DNA from: Microbacterium nymphoidis
GTDB lineage: Bacteria; Actinomycetota; Actinomycetes; Actinomycetales; Microbacteriaceae
DNA: 64,000 nt
Reading direction: 5' to 3'
Assembly: GCF_021044885.1 (NCBI RefSeq)
Contig: NZ_JAJNOD010000004.1
Location: forward strand, 1-64,000
Part shown: piece by piece, positions 45,365 to 56,267 of the stretch
How positions within the stretch are numbered: position 1 is the stretch's first letter
Layout of the letters: each line of letters starts with the position of its first letter
Notes under the pieces: model-generated
What the model saw: only the letters and a program-made list of their open reading frames with translations
Told to the model about the DNA's origin: nothing
Database searches by the model: none
Made by a program: the position numbers and the translations under genes

Positions 45365-46336
45365 GTGACCGTCTCGGACGTGCAGGAGCGCTATGCCAGG
45401 TTCGCGCGGGAAGAAGCACCCGGGCGCAGCGAGGTGTACGAACGGTGGGCTCGTGCCGTGGCGCAGGATTCGGCCTCGGCCGCGGTGATCGCCACGCTGC
45501 CGGAGCAACGTCGCCAGCCCCCGCTCGTGTTCGCCCTCGCGCGCGTCCTGGGAGCGGGCGAGAGCACTCACGAGCTCACCGCGGTGCTGCGGACGCAGGG
45601 CGCGCGGCTGCGAGAGCTCGCAATGCGCCGATCGGTGCAGACCAACGAACCGCTGCGCTGCGCGGCGCTGCTGCCCGCGCTCTCGCGGATCACAGAGCCG
45701 ATCGCGCTCCTGGAGCTGGGCGCGGCCGCCGGACTCTGCCTCTACCCGGATCGATACGCCTACCGATTCGCCGCGTCGGAGGGCGCGATCACGGTGGGGG
45801 AGGCGTCGAGCGCCGTCGTTCTGGAGAGCCACTGGCGCTCGGATGGCCCGGTTCCCGCCGTCCTCCCCGCCATCGGCTGGCGCGCCGGGGTCGATCGGGA
45901 CCCGCTGGATGCCCGCAACACGGATGATCGGGACTGGCTCACCGCGCTGGTGTGGCCGGGAGAGGCCGGGCGAGCGGAACGGATCGAGGCGGCGCTCGAC
46001 GTCGTCGCCGCCGATCCACCCGCGCTGTGGCCGGGTGATCTGGCGACGGACGGCGCGGCGGTGATCGCGGCCCTCCTCGCTGAGGTGCCGGGGGAGCTGA
46101 CGCCGGTGATCTCCACGCCCGGGATTCTGCCCTTCCTGCCCCGCGCCGCGCGTGCCGAGCTGATCGGCGCGATCCGATCGAGCGGTGCCCGGTGGATCAC
46201 GATGGACGCCCCGGGGCTGCACGACGGATGGACCGCGCCCGTTCCCGATCTCGCCGAAGGCTTTGCTCTGGCCCTCGACGGTGAGGTGATCGCGGCCGTC
46301 GACCCACTCGGCCGCTGGGTACGCATGCTGGACTGA
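45365..46336 (+). CDS. DUF2332 family protein
   Basis: The 323-residue protein matches the DUF2332 family of actinobacteria: VQERYARFAREEAPGRSEVY at the N terminus, QTNEPLRCAALLPAL near 95, and LELGAAAGLCLYPDRYAYRF near 115, which looks like a degenerate methyltransferase glycine loop. Function unknown. GTG 45365 is fixed by GAGAAT at 45353-45358 with six-base spacing; a much longer in-frame reading through msrB is an artefact. Confidence 0.85.
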   Translation: MTVSDVQERYARFAREEAPGRSEVYERWARAVAQDSASAAVIATLPEQRRQPPLVFALARVLGAGESTHELTAVLRTQGARLRELAMRRSVQTNEPLRCAALLPALSRITEPIALLELGAAAGLCLYPDRYAYRFAASEGAITVGEASSAVVLESHWRSDGPVPAVLPAIGWRAGVDRDPLDARNTDDRDWLTALVWPGEAGRAERIEAALDVVAADPPALWPGDLATDGAAVIAALLAEVPGELTPVISTPGILPFLPRAARAELIGAIRSSGARWITMDAPGLHDGWTAPVPDLAEGFALALDGEVIAAVDPLGRWVRMLD

Positions 46337-46366
46337 GTGTCGGTGGCCCGCCGTAGCGTTGCCGTC

Positions 46367-46636
46367 ATGAACGCCACCATCCTCACCTCACGAGACATCG
46401 CCATCCTCGACCTCGAGTCGCGCTTCCCGATGCACTCGGCGCGCAAGGAGGAGGAGATCGTCACGGTTCTCGACCTGTCGGCCGTGCGCTACTACCAGAT
46501 CCTGGGCCGGCTTCTGGATTCCCCGGCCGCGCTGGCACACGATCCGCTTCTCGTGCGGCGATTGCGCCGCCTTCGTGATGCGGATCGTGCGCGCCGCACG
46601 CCGCAGCGCCCGCCGGTACGCGCGGCGATCGCCTGA
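46367..46636 (+). CDS. DUF3263 family protein
   Basis: The 89-residue protein matches DUF3263: LTSRDIAILDLESRFPMHSA, then KEEEIVTVLDLSAVRYYQIL, an arrangement resembling a sigma-like helix-turn-helix, and a basic Arg-rich end. It may bind DNA; no function is established. ATG 46367 follows TAGCGT by seven bases. It is upstream of the LytR_C-domain gene, a pairing common in actinobacteria. Confidence 0.88.
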   Translation: MNATILTSRDIAILDLESRFPMHSARKEEEIVTVLDLSAVRYYQILGRLLDSPAALAHDPLLVRRLRRLRDADRARRTPQRPPVRAAIA

Positions 46637-46692
46637 TGCCGGTCCGGCGCTTCCTGCACGTGGCTCTCGGACACTCCCGGTAGCATCGTCGG

Positions 46693-47253
46693 GTGCCCAC
46701 CAACACTCAGCCGCGCGACCGCTTCGACGACGTGCCTCGCGAACGTCACCGGGTGGGCGCGCATCGCGCCGAGAACCCCCGGATGCGTGCCGGGCTGATC
46801 GTCCTCTGGGCGGCCGTCGCCGCGGTGATCCTGTTCGCCGTGGGTGTCTTCCTGTCGCTGCTGTGGACGGATCGCATCTCCTTCGGCCCCGAGCCCTCCA
46901 CGCCGGCCGCCGTCGAATCCACGGCTCCCGTCGGCGCTGTGGACACCAGTTACACGGTGTGGATCCTCAACGCCGGTCCGGACCCGGCGCAGACCGACCG
47001 TGCGAAGTCGCTCGCGGTCGGTGTCGGCTATGCCGAGGACGCCGTGGCGACCTCGGAAGCGGACCAGCAGGACTTCGCGACGTCCACCGTCTACTTCAGC
47101 GACGCGGCCGACGAGGGGCCGGCGCGAGCACTGGCGTCCGCGCTCGGTATCGCTCAGGTCGCGCAGAGCGACGCGTACAAGCCGATCGACGACTCGGCGG
47201 GCCGTCAGCTGACCGTGGTGCTGGGCGTGGACTTCGGCGCCGACGCCGGCTGA
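46693..47253 (+). CDS. Membrane protein with a LytR C-terminal domain
   Basis: The 186-residue product has a charged N terminus, one membrane helix (about 34-56) and an extracytoplasmic LytR_C domain (about 78-182; VWILNAGPDPAQTDRAKSLA, QLTVVLGVDFG). LytR_C domains occur alone or with LCP cell-wall ligases and are thought to bind wall polymers. GTG 46693 sits exactly six bases after TAGCAT. Usually one gene upstream of groEL or cspA in this group. Confidence 0.87.
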   Translation: MPTNTQPRDRFDDVPRERHRVGAHRAENPRMRAGLIVLWAAVAAVILFAVGVFLSLLWTDRISFGPEPSTPAAVESTAPVGAVDTSYTVWILNAGPDPAQTDRAKSLAVGVGYAEDAVATSEADQQDFATSTVYFSDAADEGPARALASALGIAQVAQSDAYKPIDDSAGRQLTVVLGVDFGADAG

Positions 47254-47302
47254 CCCCGTCGAGCCGGCCCGGGGGAGGTCTCTGGGAAGGCGGTGTGCGT
47301 CG

Positions 47303-49021
<1,719 letters not shown>

Positions 49022-49034
49022 TCCAGCACTTCTG

Positions 49035-49074
49035 AAAGCACGGGGCCTCGGCAACAGCCGGGGCCCCGTGCTTT
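49035..49074 (+). terminator. Intrinsic terminator of groEL
   Basis: AAAGCACGGGGCC and GGCCCCGTGCTTT form a 13-base stem around 14 bases, followed by five T. Confidence 0.88.
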
Positions 49075-49087
49075 TTCGCATGCAGGA

Positions 49088-49375
49088 TCAGCGGAACATG
49101 CTGAGGGCAGCCTGCTCGGTGTCCGCGTAGTTCCGCGCCGCCGTGTCGAGGGCCTGATGGATCGAATCCAGCGAACGCTCGACGATCTGCTGCGTGCCCC
49201 GCCATTCCTCCACCGTGGCCTGGAAGGCGGCGGAGGCGCTGCCCGTCCAGGAATCGCGCAGCGCTGTGAGCGAGGCCGTGAGGCCCGCCACCTCCGCCCG
49301 GATCCGATCACTCGACGCACGCGCGGCACCTGTCGCGCTCATCACTGCTTCACTGTCAACCGAGAACACAGCCAT
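49088..49375 (-). CDS. WXG100-family protein
   Basis: The 95-residue helical hairpin has SWTGSASAAF at about 41-50, where WTG replaces the usual WxG, and a C-terminal YADTEQAAL that fits the YxxxD/E export signal. WXG100 proteins are substrates of type VII secretion. No ESX genes or second WXG partner are nearby. ATG 49375 follows AAAGGA. Likely transcribed from its own promoter. Confidence 0.88.
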   Translation of the reverse strand: MAVFSVDSEAVMSATGAARASSDRIRAEVAGLTASLTALRDSWTGSASAAFQATVEEWRGTQQIVERSLDSIHQALDTAARNYADTEQAALSMFR

Positions 49376-49489
49376 GGTCCCGTTCCTTTCTCTCTGCCGA
49401 CAACGGTAGGAACCGGCGGCTCGAGGCGGGCGGACGCACGCGTCGATGGGGACGAGGCGGGGAGAACGGGGCGCTGGGGAGGACGAGCG

Positions 49490-51295
49490 TCAGTTGCGCG
49501 ACGGAGCGACCGGCGGCAGGGGATCGCCGTTCTCATCCAGGGCAAGACGCTCCAGCGGCTGCGTTTCGATGAGCAGATGCTCCTCGGGGGTGCGCTGACG
49601 CACCAGCGGGATGCTGACCCGGAAGGTCGCGCCGCCACCGGGGGTGTCCTCGACCGTGATGGCGCCGTGCAGGGCCTCCACGATGGATGCCACGATCGAC
49701 AGACCCAGTCCGCTGCCCCCGGTCTCGCGCGTACGTGACGTGTCCGCGCGCCAGAAGCGTTCGAAGATCTGGCCCTTGAGCTCGTCCGGGATGCCGTCTC
49801 CGTGGTCGATCACGGCGATCCAGCCGAACTCGCGCGCGTCGTCCACGCCGACAGCGATCTCGATGGGGGAGTCGTCGGGCGTGTACCGGCGCGCATTGCC
49901 GACCAGGTTCGTGACCACCTGACGGATCTTGTCCTCCTGGCCGAGCACGATGGGCTCCGCGTCGGGGATCACCGGGGCGGGGTAGGTGATGGCGGGAAGC
50001 GGCGCCACCTCGCCGGTGGGCGTCCGCTCGAGCTCGGTGCCGTCCGCGGCGCGGCGGCGCCCCAGGCGGCGACCGATCGTCGCGCCGACTTGCAGGATGG
50101 CGGTGGTCGTCGGGGTGCGCCGCTTCGACGTCTCGCCCGTGTCTGTGGGGAGGGGGACCGGTGGCGTGGCGTTCGCCTGCTGCGCGGTGGCATCGATGAA
50201 CGTGCCGGTGCGCTCCGGTGCCGCCGCACGGATGTCCATCGCGGCGTCGCGGCCGACGGGGCGCAGATCCACAGCGGAGAACACCAGTTCGCGCCGCTCG
50301 TCGAGGCGCGCCAGGGCGAGGAGATCCTCCACGAGGGTGCCCATGCGGATCGCCTCCTTCTCGATGCGATCCATGGCTGCTGCCGTGTCTTCTTCGCCGC
50401 GGATCGCTCCCATGCGGTACAGCTCCGCATAGCCGCGTACCGTGACGAGAGGCGTCCGCAATTCATGGCTGGCGTCACCCACGAACCGGCGCATCTGCTT
50501 GACCGTCGTATCCCGCTGCGCGATGGCCGCATCGAGCCGGCCGAGCATCGTGTTGATAGCCAGCTTCAGCCGGCCCACCTCGGTGTGCGGCTCCGCTCCG
50601 GGCATGCGCTGGCTGAAGTTTCCCGCGGCGATCGCCATCGCCGTGGTCTCCACCTGACCGAGCCTGCGGAACGCGAGCGTGACGATCCACCGCGTCGCCA
50701 GCGCGGCCACGACGACCGTGATCGCGGCGAGCACCAGGAAGATCGAGAGGTAGGTTCCGATCGACGCGTCGACCTGGTTCGTGGGCAGCGCGACCACGAG
50801 CGTGATCATGGTCTGAGCATCACCCACGGTGATGGTGACGTTGCTCATCAGGGCACGGAACGCGTGCGCCTGCCCGTCGTCGCTGGAGAGGTCCACCGGA
50901 CTGCCGGTCTGGTTGAGCGATTGGTCGAGCGTGATCGAATCCCAGTAGGCCGGTTGCAGTTCGCCCTCGGGCCCGCCGCTGGCGTAGCGGGTGCCGTCGG
51001 GGCCGTAGATCACGACGTACGGCGGATTGGCGACCGCCATCGAGGCCTTGGGGCTGACCTGCAGTCGCGAACCGTCCGTCGACACGTCGAACAGCTGGTC
51101 GACCAGTTCATTACTGGACCACTGCCGCAGCTGCTCGTCGATCTGGGTGACGAAGGCGGATCGCAGCAGCGGCACCGATCCCAGGCCTGCCGAGAGCAGG
51201 CCGATGGCCAGAATGGTGACCGTGACACCGGTGATCTTGGCGCGCAGGCTGATCCCGCGCCACCACCGGGTCAGGGCGTCGTCGTGTTCTTCCAG
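49490..51295 (-). CDS. HAMP-type sensor histidine kinase with an anomalous 5' end
   Basis: The kinase has an extracytoplasmic sensor region between two membrane helices, a HAMP domain (near 51025-50800 downstream of helix 2), H-box VGDASHELRTPLVTVRGYAE, N-box NLVGNARRYT, and G1/G2 DHGDGIPDELKG and GGSGLGLSIV. An insert rich in Thr/Pro/Arg splits the kinase core. The first helix (WRGISLRAKITGVTVTILAI) lies upstream of the first ATG/GTG/TTG in frame (GTG 51175). The coordinate given assumes a CTG start at 51295; the alternative is GTG 51309, overlapping the regulator stop, plus a one-base frameshift. It pairs with the upstream regulator. Confidence 0.82.
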   Translation of the reverse strand: MEEHDDALTRWWRGISLRAKITGVTVTILAIGLLSAGLGSVPLLRSAFVTQIDEQLRQWSSNELVDQLFDVSTDGSRLQVSPKASMAVANPPYVVIYGPDGTRYASGGPEGELQPAYWDSITLDQSLNQTGSPVDLSSDDGQAHAFRALMSNVTITVGDAQTMITLVVALPTNQVDASIGTYLSIFLVLAAITVVVAALATRWIVTLAFRRLGQVETTAMAIAAGNFSQRMPGAEPHTEVGRLKLAINTMLGRLDAAIAQRDTTVKQMRRFVGDASHELRTPLVTVRGYAELYRMGAIRGEEDTAAAMDRIEKEAIRMGTLVEDLLALARLDERRELVFSAVDLRPVGRDAAMDIRAAAPERTGTFIDATAQQANATPPVPLPTDTGETSKRRTPTTTAILQVGATIGRRLGRRRAADGTELERTPTGEVAPLPAITYPAPVIPDAEPIVLGQEDKIRQVVTNLVGNARRYTPDDSPIEIAVGVDDAREFGWIAVIDHGDGIPDELKGQIFERFWRADTSRTRETGGSGLGLSIVASIVEALHGAITVEDTPGGGATFRVSIPLVRQRTPEEHLLIETQPLERLALDENGDPLPPVAPSRN

Positions 51296-51305
51296 GAGGT
51301 GTCCG

Positions 51306-51992
51306 TCACTTGGCGGTCTTCAGCATGTAGCCGAAGCCGCGCTTGGTCTGGATGAGCGACTCCTCGGTGTGAGGGTCGATCTTGCGTCGCAGGTAGGAGA
51401 TGTAGCTCTCCACGATTCCGGCATCGCCGTTGAAGTCGTACTCCCACACGTGGTCGAGGATCTGCGCCTTGCTGAGCACACGGTTGGGGTTGAGCATCAG
51501 GTAGCGCAGCAGCTTGAACTCGGTGGGGCTGAGGTCGATGGCGGCGTCGCCGACGAAGACGTCGTGCGTGTCCTGGTCCATCGTCAGCTCGCCGGCCCGG
51601 ATCACCGACTCCTCATCGGCCTGCATGGTGCGGCGGAGGATGGCCTGGATGCGCGCGACGATCTCATCGAGCGCGAACGGCTTGGTGACGTAGTCGTCGC
51701 CGCCCGCGTTCAGGCCGGCGATCTTGTCCTCGGTGTCGTCCTTGGCGGTCAGGAACAGGATGGGCGCCGTGTAGCCGGCCTCACGCAGCCGCTTCGTGAC
51801 GCTGAATCCGTTCATGTCCGGAAGCATCACGTCCAGGACGATCAGGTCGGGCTCTTCTTCCAGAACGGCGGAGATCGTCTGCGCGCCGTTGGAGACCGAA
51901 CGGGTCTGGAAACCCGCGAAGCGCAGACCTGTGGTCAGCAGGTCGCGGATGTTCGGTTCGTCGTCCACGATGAGGATGCGCGGTGCTGTCAT
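51306..51992 (-). CDS. OmpR-family response regulator (MprA/TcrA-like)
   Basis: The 228-residue regulator has a receiver (ILIVDDEPNIRDLL, phospho-Asp in LIVLDVMLPDMNGF, Lys in DDYVTKPFALDEIVAR) and a winged helix (LSPTEFKLLRYLMLNPNRVL, ESYISYLRRKID, KRGFGYMLKTAK). ATG 51992 follows CATAAT by seven bases; a second ATG three codons upstream is less likely. It is followed by the sensor kinase. The signal is unknown. Confidence 0.93.
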   Translation of the reverse strand: MTAPRILIVDDEPNIRDLLTTGLRFAGFQTRSVSNGAQTISAVLEEEPDLIVLDVMLPDMNGFSVTKRLREAGYTAPILFLTAKDDTEDKIAGLNAGGDDYVTKPFALDEIVARIQAILRRTMQADEESVIRAGELTMDQDTHDVFVGDAAIDLSPTEFKLLRYLMLNPNRVLSKAQILDHVWEYDFNGDAGIVESYISYLRRKIDPHTEESLIQTKRGFGYMLKTAK

Positions 51993-52099
51993 GCCCCCCA
52001 TTATGTCCACCCGCGCCTATGAATCGGCAGTGGAGCGCGGGAAATCGCTCACGCCGAGGGTGAAAGACAGTGTGCACACAGCACACGGCCAGCCGAGTG

Positions 52100-53743
52100 T
52101 CAGGCGGGCGTCAGCGAATCCGCATCCAGGATGGTGTAGCTGTAGCCCTGTTCCGCCAGGAAGCGCTGTCGGTTCTGCGCGAAGTCCTGATCGACGGTGT
52201 CGCGGGCGATGAGCGTGTAGAAACTCGCCGTGGCGTCGGTCGATTTCGGACGGAGCAGACGCCCGAGGCGCTGTGCCTCCTCCTGGCGGGAGCCGAACGA
52301 GCCCGACACCTGGATGGCGACGGATGCGTCGGGCAGATCGATCGAGAAGTTGGCCACCTTGGACACCACCAGCACCGAGATCTCTCCGGTGCGGAAGGCG
52401 TTGAAGAGCTTCTCCCGCTCGTCGACGGGCGTCGCCCCGGTGATCTGCGGAGCATCGAGCGCCTGCGCGAGGGTGTCGATCTGATCCAGGTACTGCCCGA
52501 TGACGAGGATCTGCTCACCGGCGTGCTTGGCGACGAGGTCCTTCACGGTGCGGATCTTCGCCGGGGCGGTCGCCGCCATGCGGTACCGCTCGTCGTCTGC
52601 CGCTGCGGCGTACTCCAGCCGATCATCATCCGGAAGGTCCACGCGCACCTCGTAACAGGCGGCGGGGGCGATGAACCCCTGCGCTTCGATCTCCTTCCAG
52701 GGGGCGTCGAAGCGCTTCGGCCCGATGAGGCTGAACACGTCGCCCTCGCGCCCGTCTTCGCGCACCAGCGTGGCGGTGAGGCCCAGCCGACGGCGCGCCT
52801 GCAGGTCGGCGGTCAGCTTGAACACCGGCGCCGGCAGCAGATGCACCTCGTCATAGACGATGAGTCCCCAGTCGAGGGCGTCGAGAAGGGCGAGGTGCGC
52901 GTAGTCGCCCTTCCGCTTGGCGGTGAGGATCTGATAGGTGGCGATGGTGACCGGCTTGACCTCCTTGGTCTGGCCGGAGTACTCGCCGATCTCCTCGGGC
53001 GTGAGGGTGGTGCGCTTGAGCAGCTCGTCGCGCCACTGGCGCGCGCTGACCGTGTTGGTCACGAGGATCAGCGTGTTGGTCTGGGTCGCGCTCATCGCCC
53101 CAGCGCCGACCAGGGTCTTTCCCGCGCCACAGGGGAGGACCACCACTCCGGAGCCGCCCTCGGAGAACGTGTCGACGGCCTGGCGCTGGTACGGGCGCAA
53201 CTCCCAGCCGTCCTCCACGAGGCCGATCGGATGCGGAGTGCCCGGCGTGTAGCCGGCGAAATCCTCCGCGGGCCAGCCGATCTTCAGCAGCTCCTGCTTG
53301 ATCTGCCCGCGCGCCCAGGTGTCGATCACGTAGGTGTCGGGGGAGGGGTGGGAGATCAGCAGCGGCTGGATGCGCTTGTTGCGCGTCACCTCGGCGAGCA
53401 CCGGCACATCGCCGGAACGCAGGATCAGCTGGCCTTCGTCGTCGCGCTCGATGACGAGCCGGCCGTAGCGGTTCACGGTCTCGCGGATGTCGACGGACAC
53501 CGACGGCGGCACGGGGAAGCGCGAGTAGCGATCCAGAGTCGCCAGCATGTCCTCGGCGGAGTGGCCGGCGGCGCGTGCGTTCCAGAGCCCGAGACGGGTG
53601 ATGCGGTAGGTGTGGATGTGCTCGGGAGCACGCTCCAGTTCGGCGAAGACCGCGAGGTCGTGGCGCGCGGATTCGGCGTTCGGGTGCGCCACCTCCAGGA
53701 GCACGGTGCGATCGCTCTGCACGATGAGGGGTCCGTCAGCCAT
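52100..53743 (-). CDS. xpb: DNA repair helicase XPB
   Basis: A 547-residue SF2 helicase of the bacterial XPB (ERCC3) family. After an N-terminal domain of about 170 residues come LRPYQRQAVDTF (Q-motif region), Walker A LPCGAGKTLVGAG near 206, DEVH box VYDEVHLLPAP near 294, LGLTATLVREDGREGD, and motif VI SFGSRQEEAQRLGRLLRP. Mycobacterial XPB unwinds DNA 3' to 5' and is encoded next to the same partner gene. Start ATG 53743 lies eight bases after TAGACT. Role in nucleotide excision repair is likely but not proven in bacteria. Confidence 0.95.
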   Translation of the reverse strand: MADGPLIVQSDRTVLLEVAHPNAESARHDLAVFAELERAPEHIHTYRITRLGLWNARAAGHSAEDMLATLDRYSRFPVPPSVSVDIRETVNRYGRLVIERDDEGQLILRSGDVPVLAEVTRNKRIQPLLISHPSPDTYVIDTWARGQIKQELLKIGWPAEDFAGYTPGTPHPIGLVEDGWELRPYQRQAVDTFSEGGSGVVVLPCGAGKTLVGAGAMSATQTNTLILVTNTVSARQWRDELLKRTTLTPEEIGEYSGQTKEVKPVTIATYQILTAKRKGDYAHLALLDALDWGLIVYDEVHLLPAPVFKLTADLQARRRLGLTATLVREDGREGDVFSLIGPKRFDAPWKEIEAQGFIAPAACYEVRVDLPDDDRLEYAAAADDERYRMAATAPAKIRTVKDLVAKHAGEQILVIGQYLDQIDTLAQALDAPQITGATPVDEREKLFNAFRTGEISVLVVSKVANFSIDLPDASVAIQVSGSFGSRQEEAQRLGRLLRPKSTDATASFYTLIARDTVDQDFAQNRQRFLAEQGYSYTILDADSLTPA

Positions 53744-53794
53744 AGCGATCCAGTCTAGCCGCCCCTGCACGCGCGGGCGCCGGGAGCCGGCGGA

Positions 53795-55483
53795 TCAGCT
53801 CGCGACCGCGAGGTGCGTGATGTGGGAGATCGGCAGCACCCGCTCGACGTCGGCCGCGCGGTCCAGGCCCCGCAGGCGCCCTCCGCCGATTCCCGAAGCC
53901 TCGAGCGTGAAGGTGCGCTCGGCACCGTCCGGGAGCGAGACCGTGACGTGCAGGAGTGCTCGGGCGTGCACCGCTGCCTCGAGCTCGCGCTGCATCCACG
54001 CCGATTCGAGGTCTGCGGCATCGGCGGAGCGCAGCCGTGCGACCAGGGGATCCAGATCCGGCGTGATCAGGTCCGTCGCGTCGTCCGGTGCGAGTCTCCC
54101 GGCCTGCAAGGGCTCGGGCTCTCCTGCCGCGTTGACCGCGGCTACGGGATAGTGCGCGTCGGCGAGAGCACGCGCCACGCTGTCGCGTCCCACCCGCGAG
54201 ACCAGGTCGTCTCCGTCGCGCAGCAGTCCCAGGGGGCGCAGCGTCTGGTCGATGCTCAGCATCTCGCGCAGGGCGTCGGAGCTGACCCGCACCCGCGTGC
54301 GACCGCTGACCGGATCGGCGCCCACCGTGATCGCGCCGTGCCGGCGCACTGTCTCGGTGATGAGGTAGGACAGCGGCTGCGGGATGCCGGTGAGGGAGAG
54401 ATCCCCGAGGAAATCGCGCACGCTGTCCTCGGTCTCGCCCTGTGCCAGGGCGCGCTGCAGAGAGTCCGGCGTGAAGCGGTAGGTCGAGGCCTGTGCGTGC
54501 GACTCGCGGTCGGACATCGTGCGAAGCCGGATGTCCAGCGCCGGCGCGAGCGGGCCCGGCGCGATGACGCTCAGATCGTTCTGCAGATAGACGCGGTCCA
54601 CCTCGTGCGGCAGATGCGCGGCGAGCAGCTCGCGCGATGCTTCGTCGTCGTTCAGTGCCCACGGCGTCGGAGCGAGCGTGCGGGCATCGATGAGGCCGAG
54701 AATGCTCGCACGGTGAAGCCACGTGCTCGCGTGCCAGTCGGCGTTCCACGGATATGCCTGCTGCCAGTCCTCCGGCGGCGCCCAGCCCTGGCCGCGGCGG
54801 AGCCCCAGCGGCAGCCGATCCCGGAAGGTGGTTGCGAGGTGGTGCCACCGTTCGGCGGTGCCGGCCCGCAACCACCCCGTGGCTGCGGTGGAGACCAGCC
54901 ATTCGCGCTCCACCAGTCGTAGCAGGCTGGCCCGGGAGGCGATCCAGACCAGGTCGTCGATGTCGTCGGGATCACGCACCAGGCCGTCCTCGACCACCCG
55001 CTTGCGGTCACCGGCGGCGATCGAGCCCGTTCCGATCACCGCGAGCGGGCGGACATAGGAGGTGAGGAGGAGGTCGGCGAGCTGCCCGGCCGCGGTGAAC
55101 GCGTGTTCGGCAGCCGACGGAGAGTCCTGCGCAACAGCGACGGCGTCGCTCGGAGCAGGCACGTCGGGCAGAGAGCGCACGACCTCGGCGACGCTCGGGT
55201 ACGGCGCGCCCCCGTCCACGAGAGCGAGCGCGCGCAGGGTGCCGGAAACATCGGTCGCTGCGGTGCCGTCCATGACCGCCGAGTGCAGGTCCGACGCCTC
55301 GGCCGCGGTGAGTGTGGCCAGCGCGGCGCGCACCGATGACGGCTCCAGCAGTGCCTCTGCCGCATCGAACGGATCGCGCCAGGATGCGGTCGGGGAGGCG
55401 CCACGAGCACGGAGAACGGCGCGCAGCTCGGTGTCGCTCAGTGCGGCGAGCGCACCGGCCAGACCCCGTGCGTCCAGGGACAT
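53795..55483 (-). CDS. Helicase-associated domain protein, XPB partner
   Basis: The 562-residue protein contains no Walker motifs. It matches the helicase-C-terminal-like family (as Rv0862c beside XPB Rv0861c in M. tuberculosis). Segments include LSDTELRAVLRARG at the N terminus, VYLQNDLSVIAPGPLAPALD and PQPLSYLITETVRRHGAITV near 355. The region is thought to be winged-helix-rich and may aid XPB. Start ATG 55483. It lies 51 bases ahead of the XPB start, same strand, which supports a shared function. Confidence 0.9.
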   Translation of the reverse strand: MSLDARGLAGALAALSDTELRAVLRARGASPTASWRDPFDAAEALLEPSSVRAALATLTAAEASDLHSAVMDGTAATDVSGTLRALALVDGGAPYPSVAEVVRSLPDVPAPSDAVAVAQDSPSAAEHAFTAAGQLADLLLTSYVRPLAVIGTGSIAAGDRKRVVEDGLVRDPDDIDDLVWIASRASLLRLVEREWLVSTAATGWLRAGTAERWHHLATTFRDRLPLGLRRGQGWAPPEDWQQAYPWNADWHASTWLHRASILGLIDARTLAPTPWALNDDEASRELLAAHLPHEVDRVYLQNDLSVIAPGPLAPALDIRLRTMSDRESHAQASTYRFTPDSLQRALAQGETEDSVRDFLGDLSLTGIPQPLSYLITETVRRHGAITVGADPVSGRTRVRVSSDALREMLSIDQTLRPLGLLRDGDDLVSRVGRDSVARALADAHYPVAAVNAAGEPEPLQAGRLAPDDATDLITPDLDPLVARLRSADAADLESAWMQRELEAAVHARALLHVTVSLPDGAERTFTLEASGIGGGRLRGLDRAADVERVLPISHITHLAVAS

Positions 55484-55491
55484 CGCCCGGG

Positions 55492-55767
55492 TCAGCCCTT
55501 CCGGGACTGCTTGGCGGCCCGCGAACGCCGCACCAGGTTCATGATCAGGAGCACGAAGAAGAGGAGCACACCCACGGGCAGAGCCACGTTGATGAACGTG
55601 AAGATCACGCCCCAGATCGGAACACCGAAGTCGGCATGCACGGCCGTGGCCACGATGATGGCGATGAAGCACAGGATCGACAGACCGATGAGGACCACGG
55701 AGCTGAACGCGAGGATGCGATCGATCCGCTTCACGGGGAGGTCGTCGGTCTGATTCTGGGTGTTCAT
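55492..55767 (-). CDS. Small two-helix membrane protein
   Basis: The 91-residue product has a polar N terminus and two long hydrophobic segments (about 20-45 and 52-80), then a basic tail (NLVRRSRAAKQSRKG). Function unknown. ATG 55767 follows TACGCT by seven bases, suggesting a leaderless transcript; the stop is eight bases before the helicase-associated gene, so they probably share an mRNA. Confidence 0.8.
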   Translation of the reverse strand: MNTQNQTDDLPVKRIDRILAFSSVVLIGLSILCFIAIIVATAVHADFGVPIWGVIFTFINVALPVGVLLFFVLLIMNLVRRSRAAKQSRKG

Positions 55768-55883
55768 CAGTCCCAGCGTAGTCGCCCCGTGGACCGCTAG
55801 GCTGAAGGTGCGGCCCCGCACAAACTGTCGGGCCGTGATTTCCATCAGCACGCCGCGCCGTGCACCAGTTCGAAGGGGTCAGC

Positions 55884-56267
55884 ATGCCCAGCGGCAAGGT
55901 CAGGTTCTACGACGAGGACCGGGGCTTCGGATTCATCACGTCGGAGGACGGCCAGGACGTCTTCCTGCACGCCACAGCTCTTCCGGCAGGCGCCCCTGCG
56001 CCCAAGCCGGGTACGCGCGTCGAGTTCGGCGTCGCGGAGGGCAAGCGCGGGCCTCAGGCCCTCTCCGTGCGTGTCATCGACGCACCGGTCAGCCTCGCGA
56101 AGAAGAACCGGAAGCCCGCCGATGACATGGCGGTCATCATCGAGGACCTGGTGGGTCTGCTCGACGGCATCGGCGGCGATCTGCGCCACGGTCGCTACCC
56201 CTCGTCCTCGCACGCCCGCAAGGTGGCCACCGTGCTGCGCAAGGTTGCGGATGAGCTGGATGCCTGA
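55884..56267 (+). CDS. Cold-shock domain protein with a C-terminal extension
   Basis: The 127-residue protein has a CspA-like domain (about 1-65: GKVRFYDEDRGFGFITSEDG with RNP1, and DVFLHATALPAG with RNP2), then a helical extension (DDMAVIIEDLVGLLDGIGGD, HARKVATVLRKVADELDA). The extension is known in actinobacterial CspB-type proteins such as Rv0871. It probably binds RNA or single-stranded DNA. ATG 55884 follows AAGGGG. The stop is overlapped by the next gene by eight bases. Confidence 0.93.
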   Translation: MPSGKVRFYDEDRGFGFITSEDGQDVFLHATALPAGAPAPKPGTRVEFGVAEGKRGPQALSVRVIDAPVSLAKKNRKPADDMAVIIEDLVGLLDGIGGDLRHGRYPSSSHARKVATVLRKVADELDA

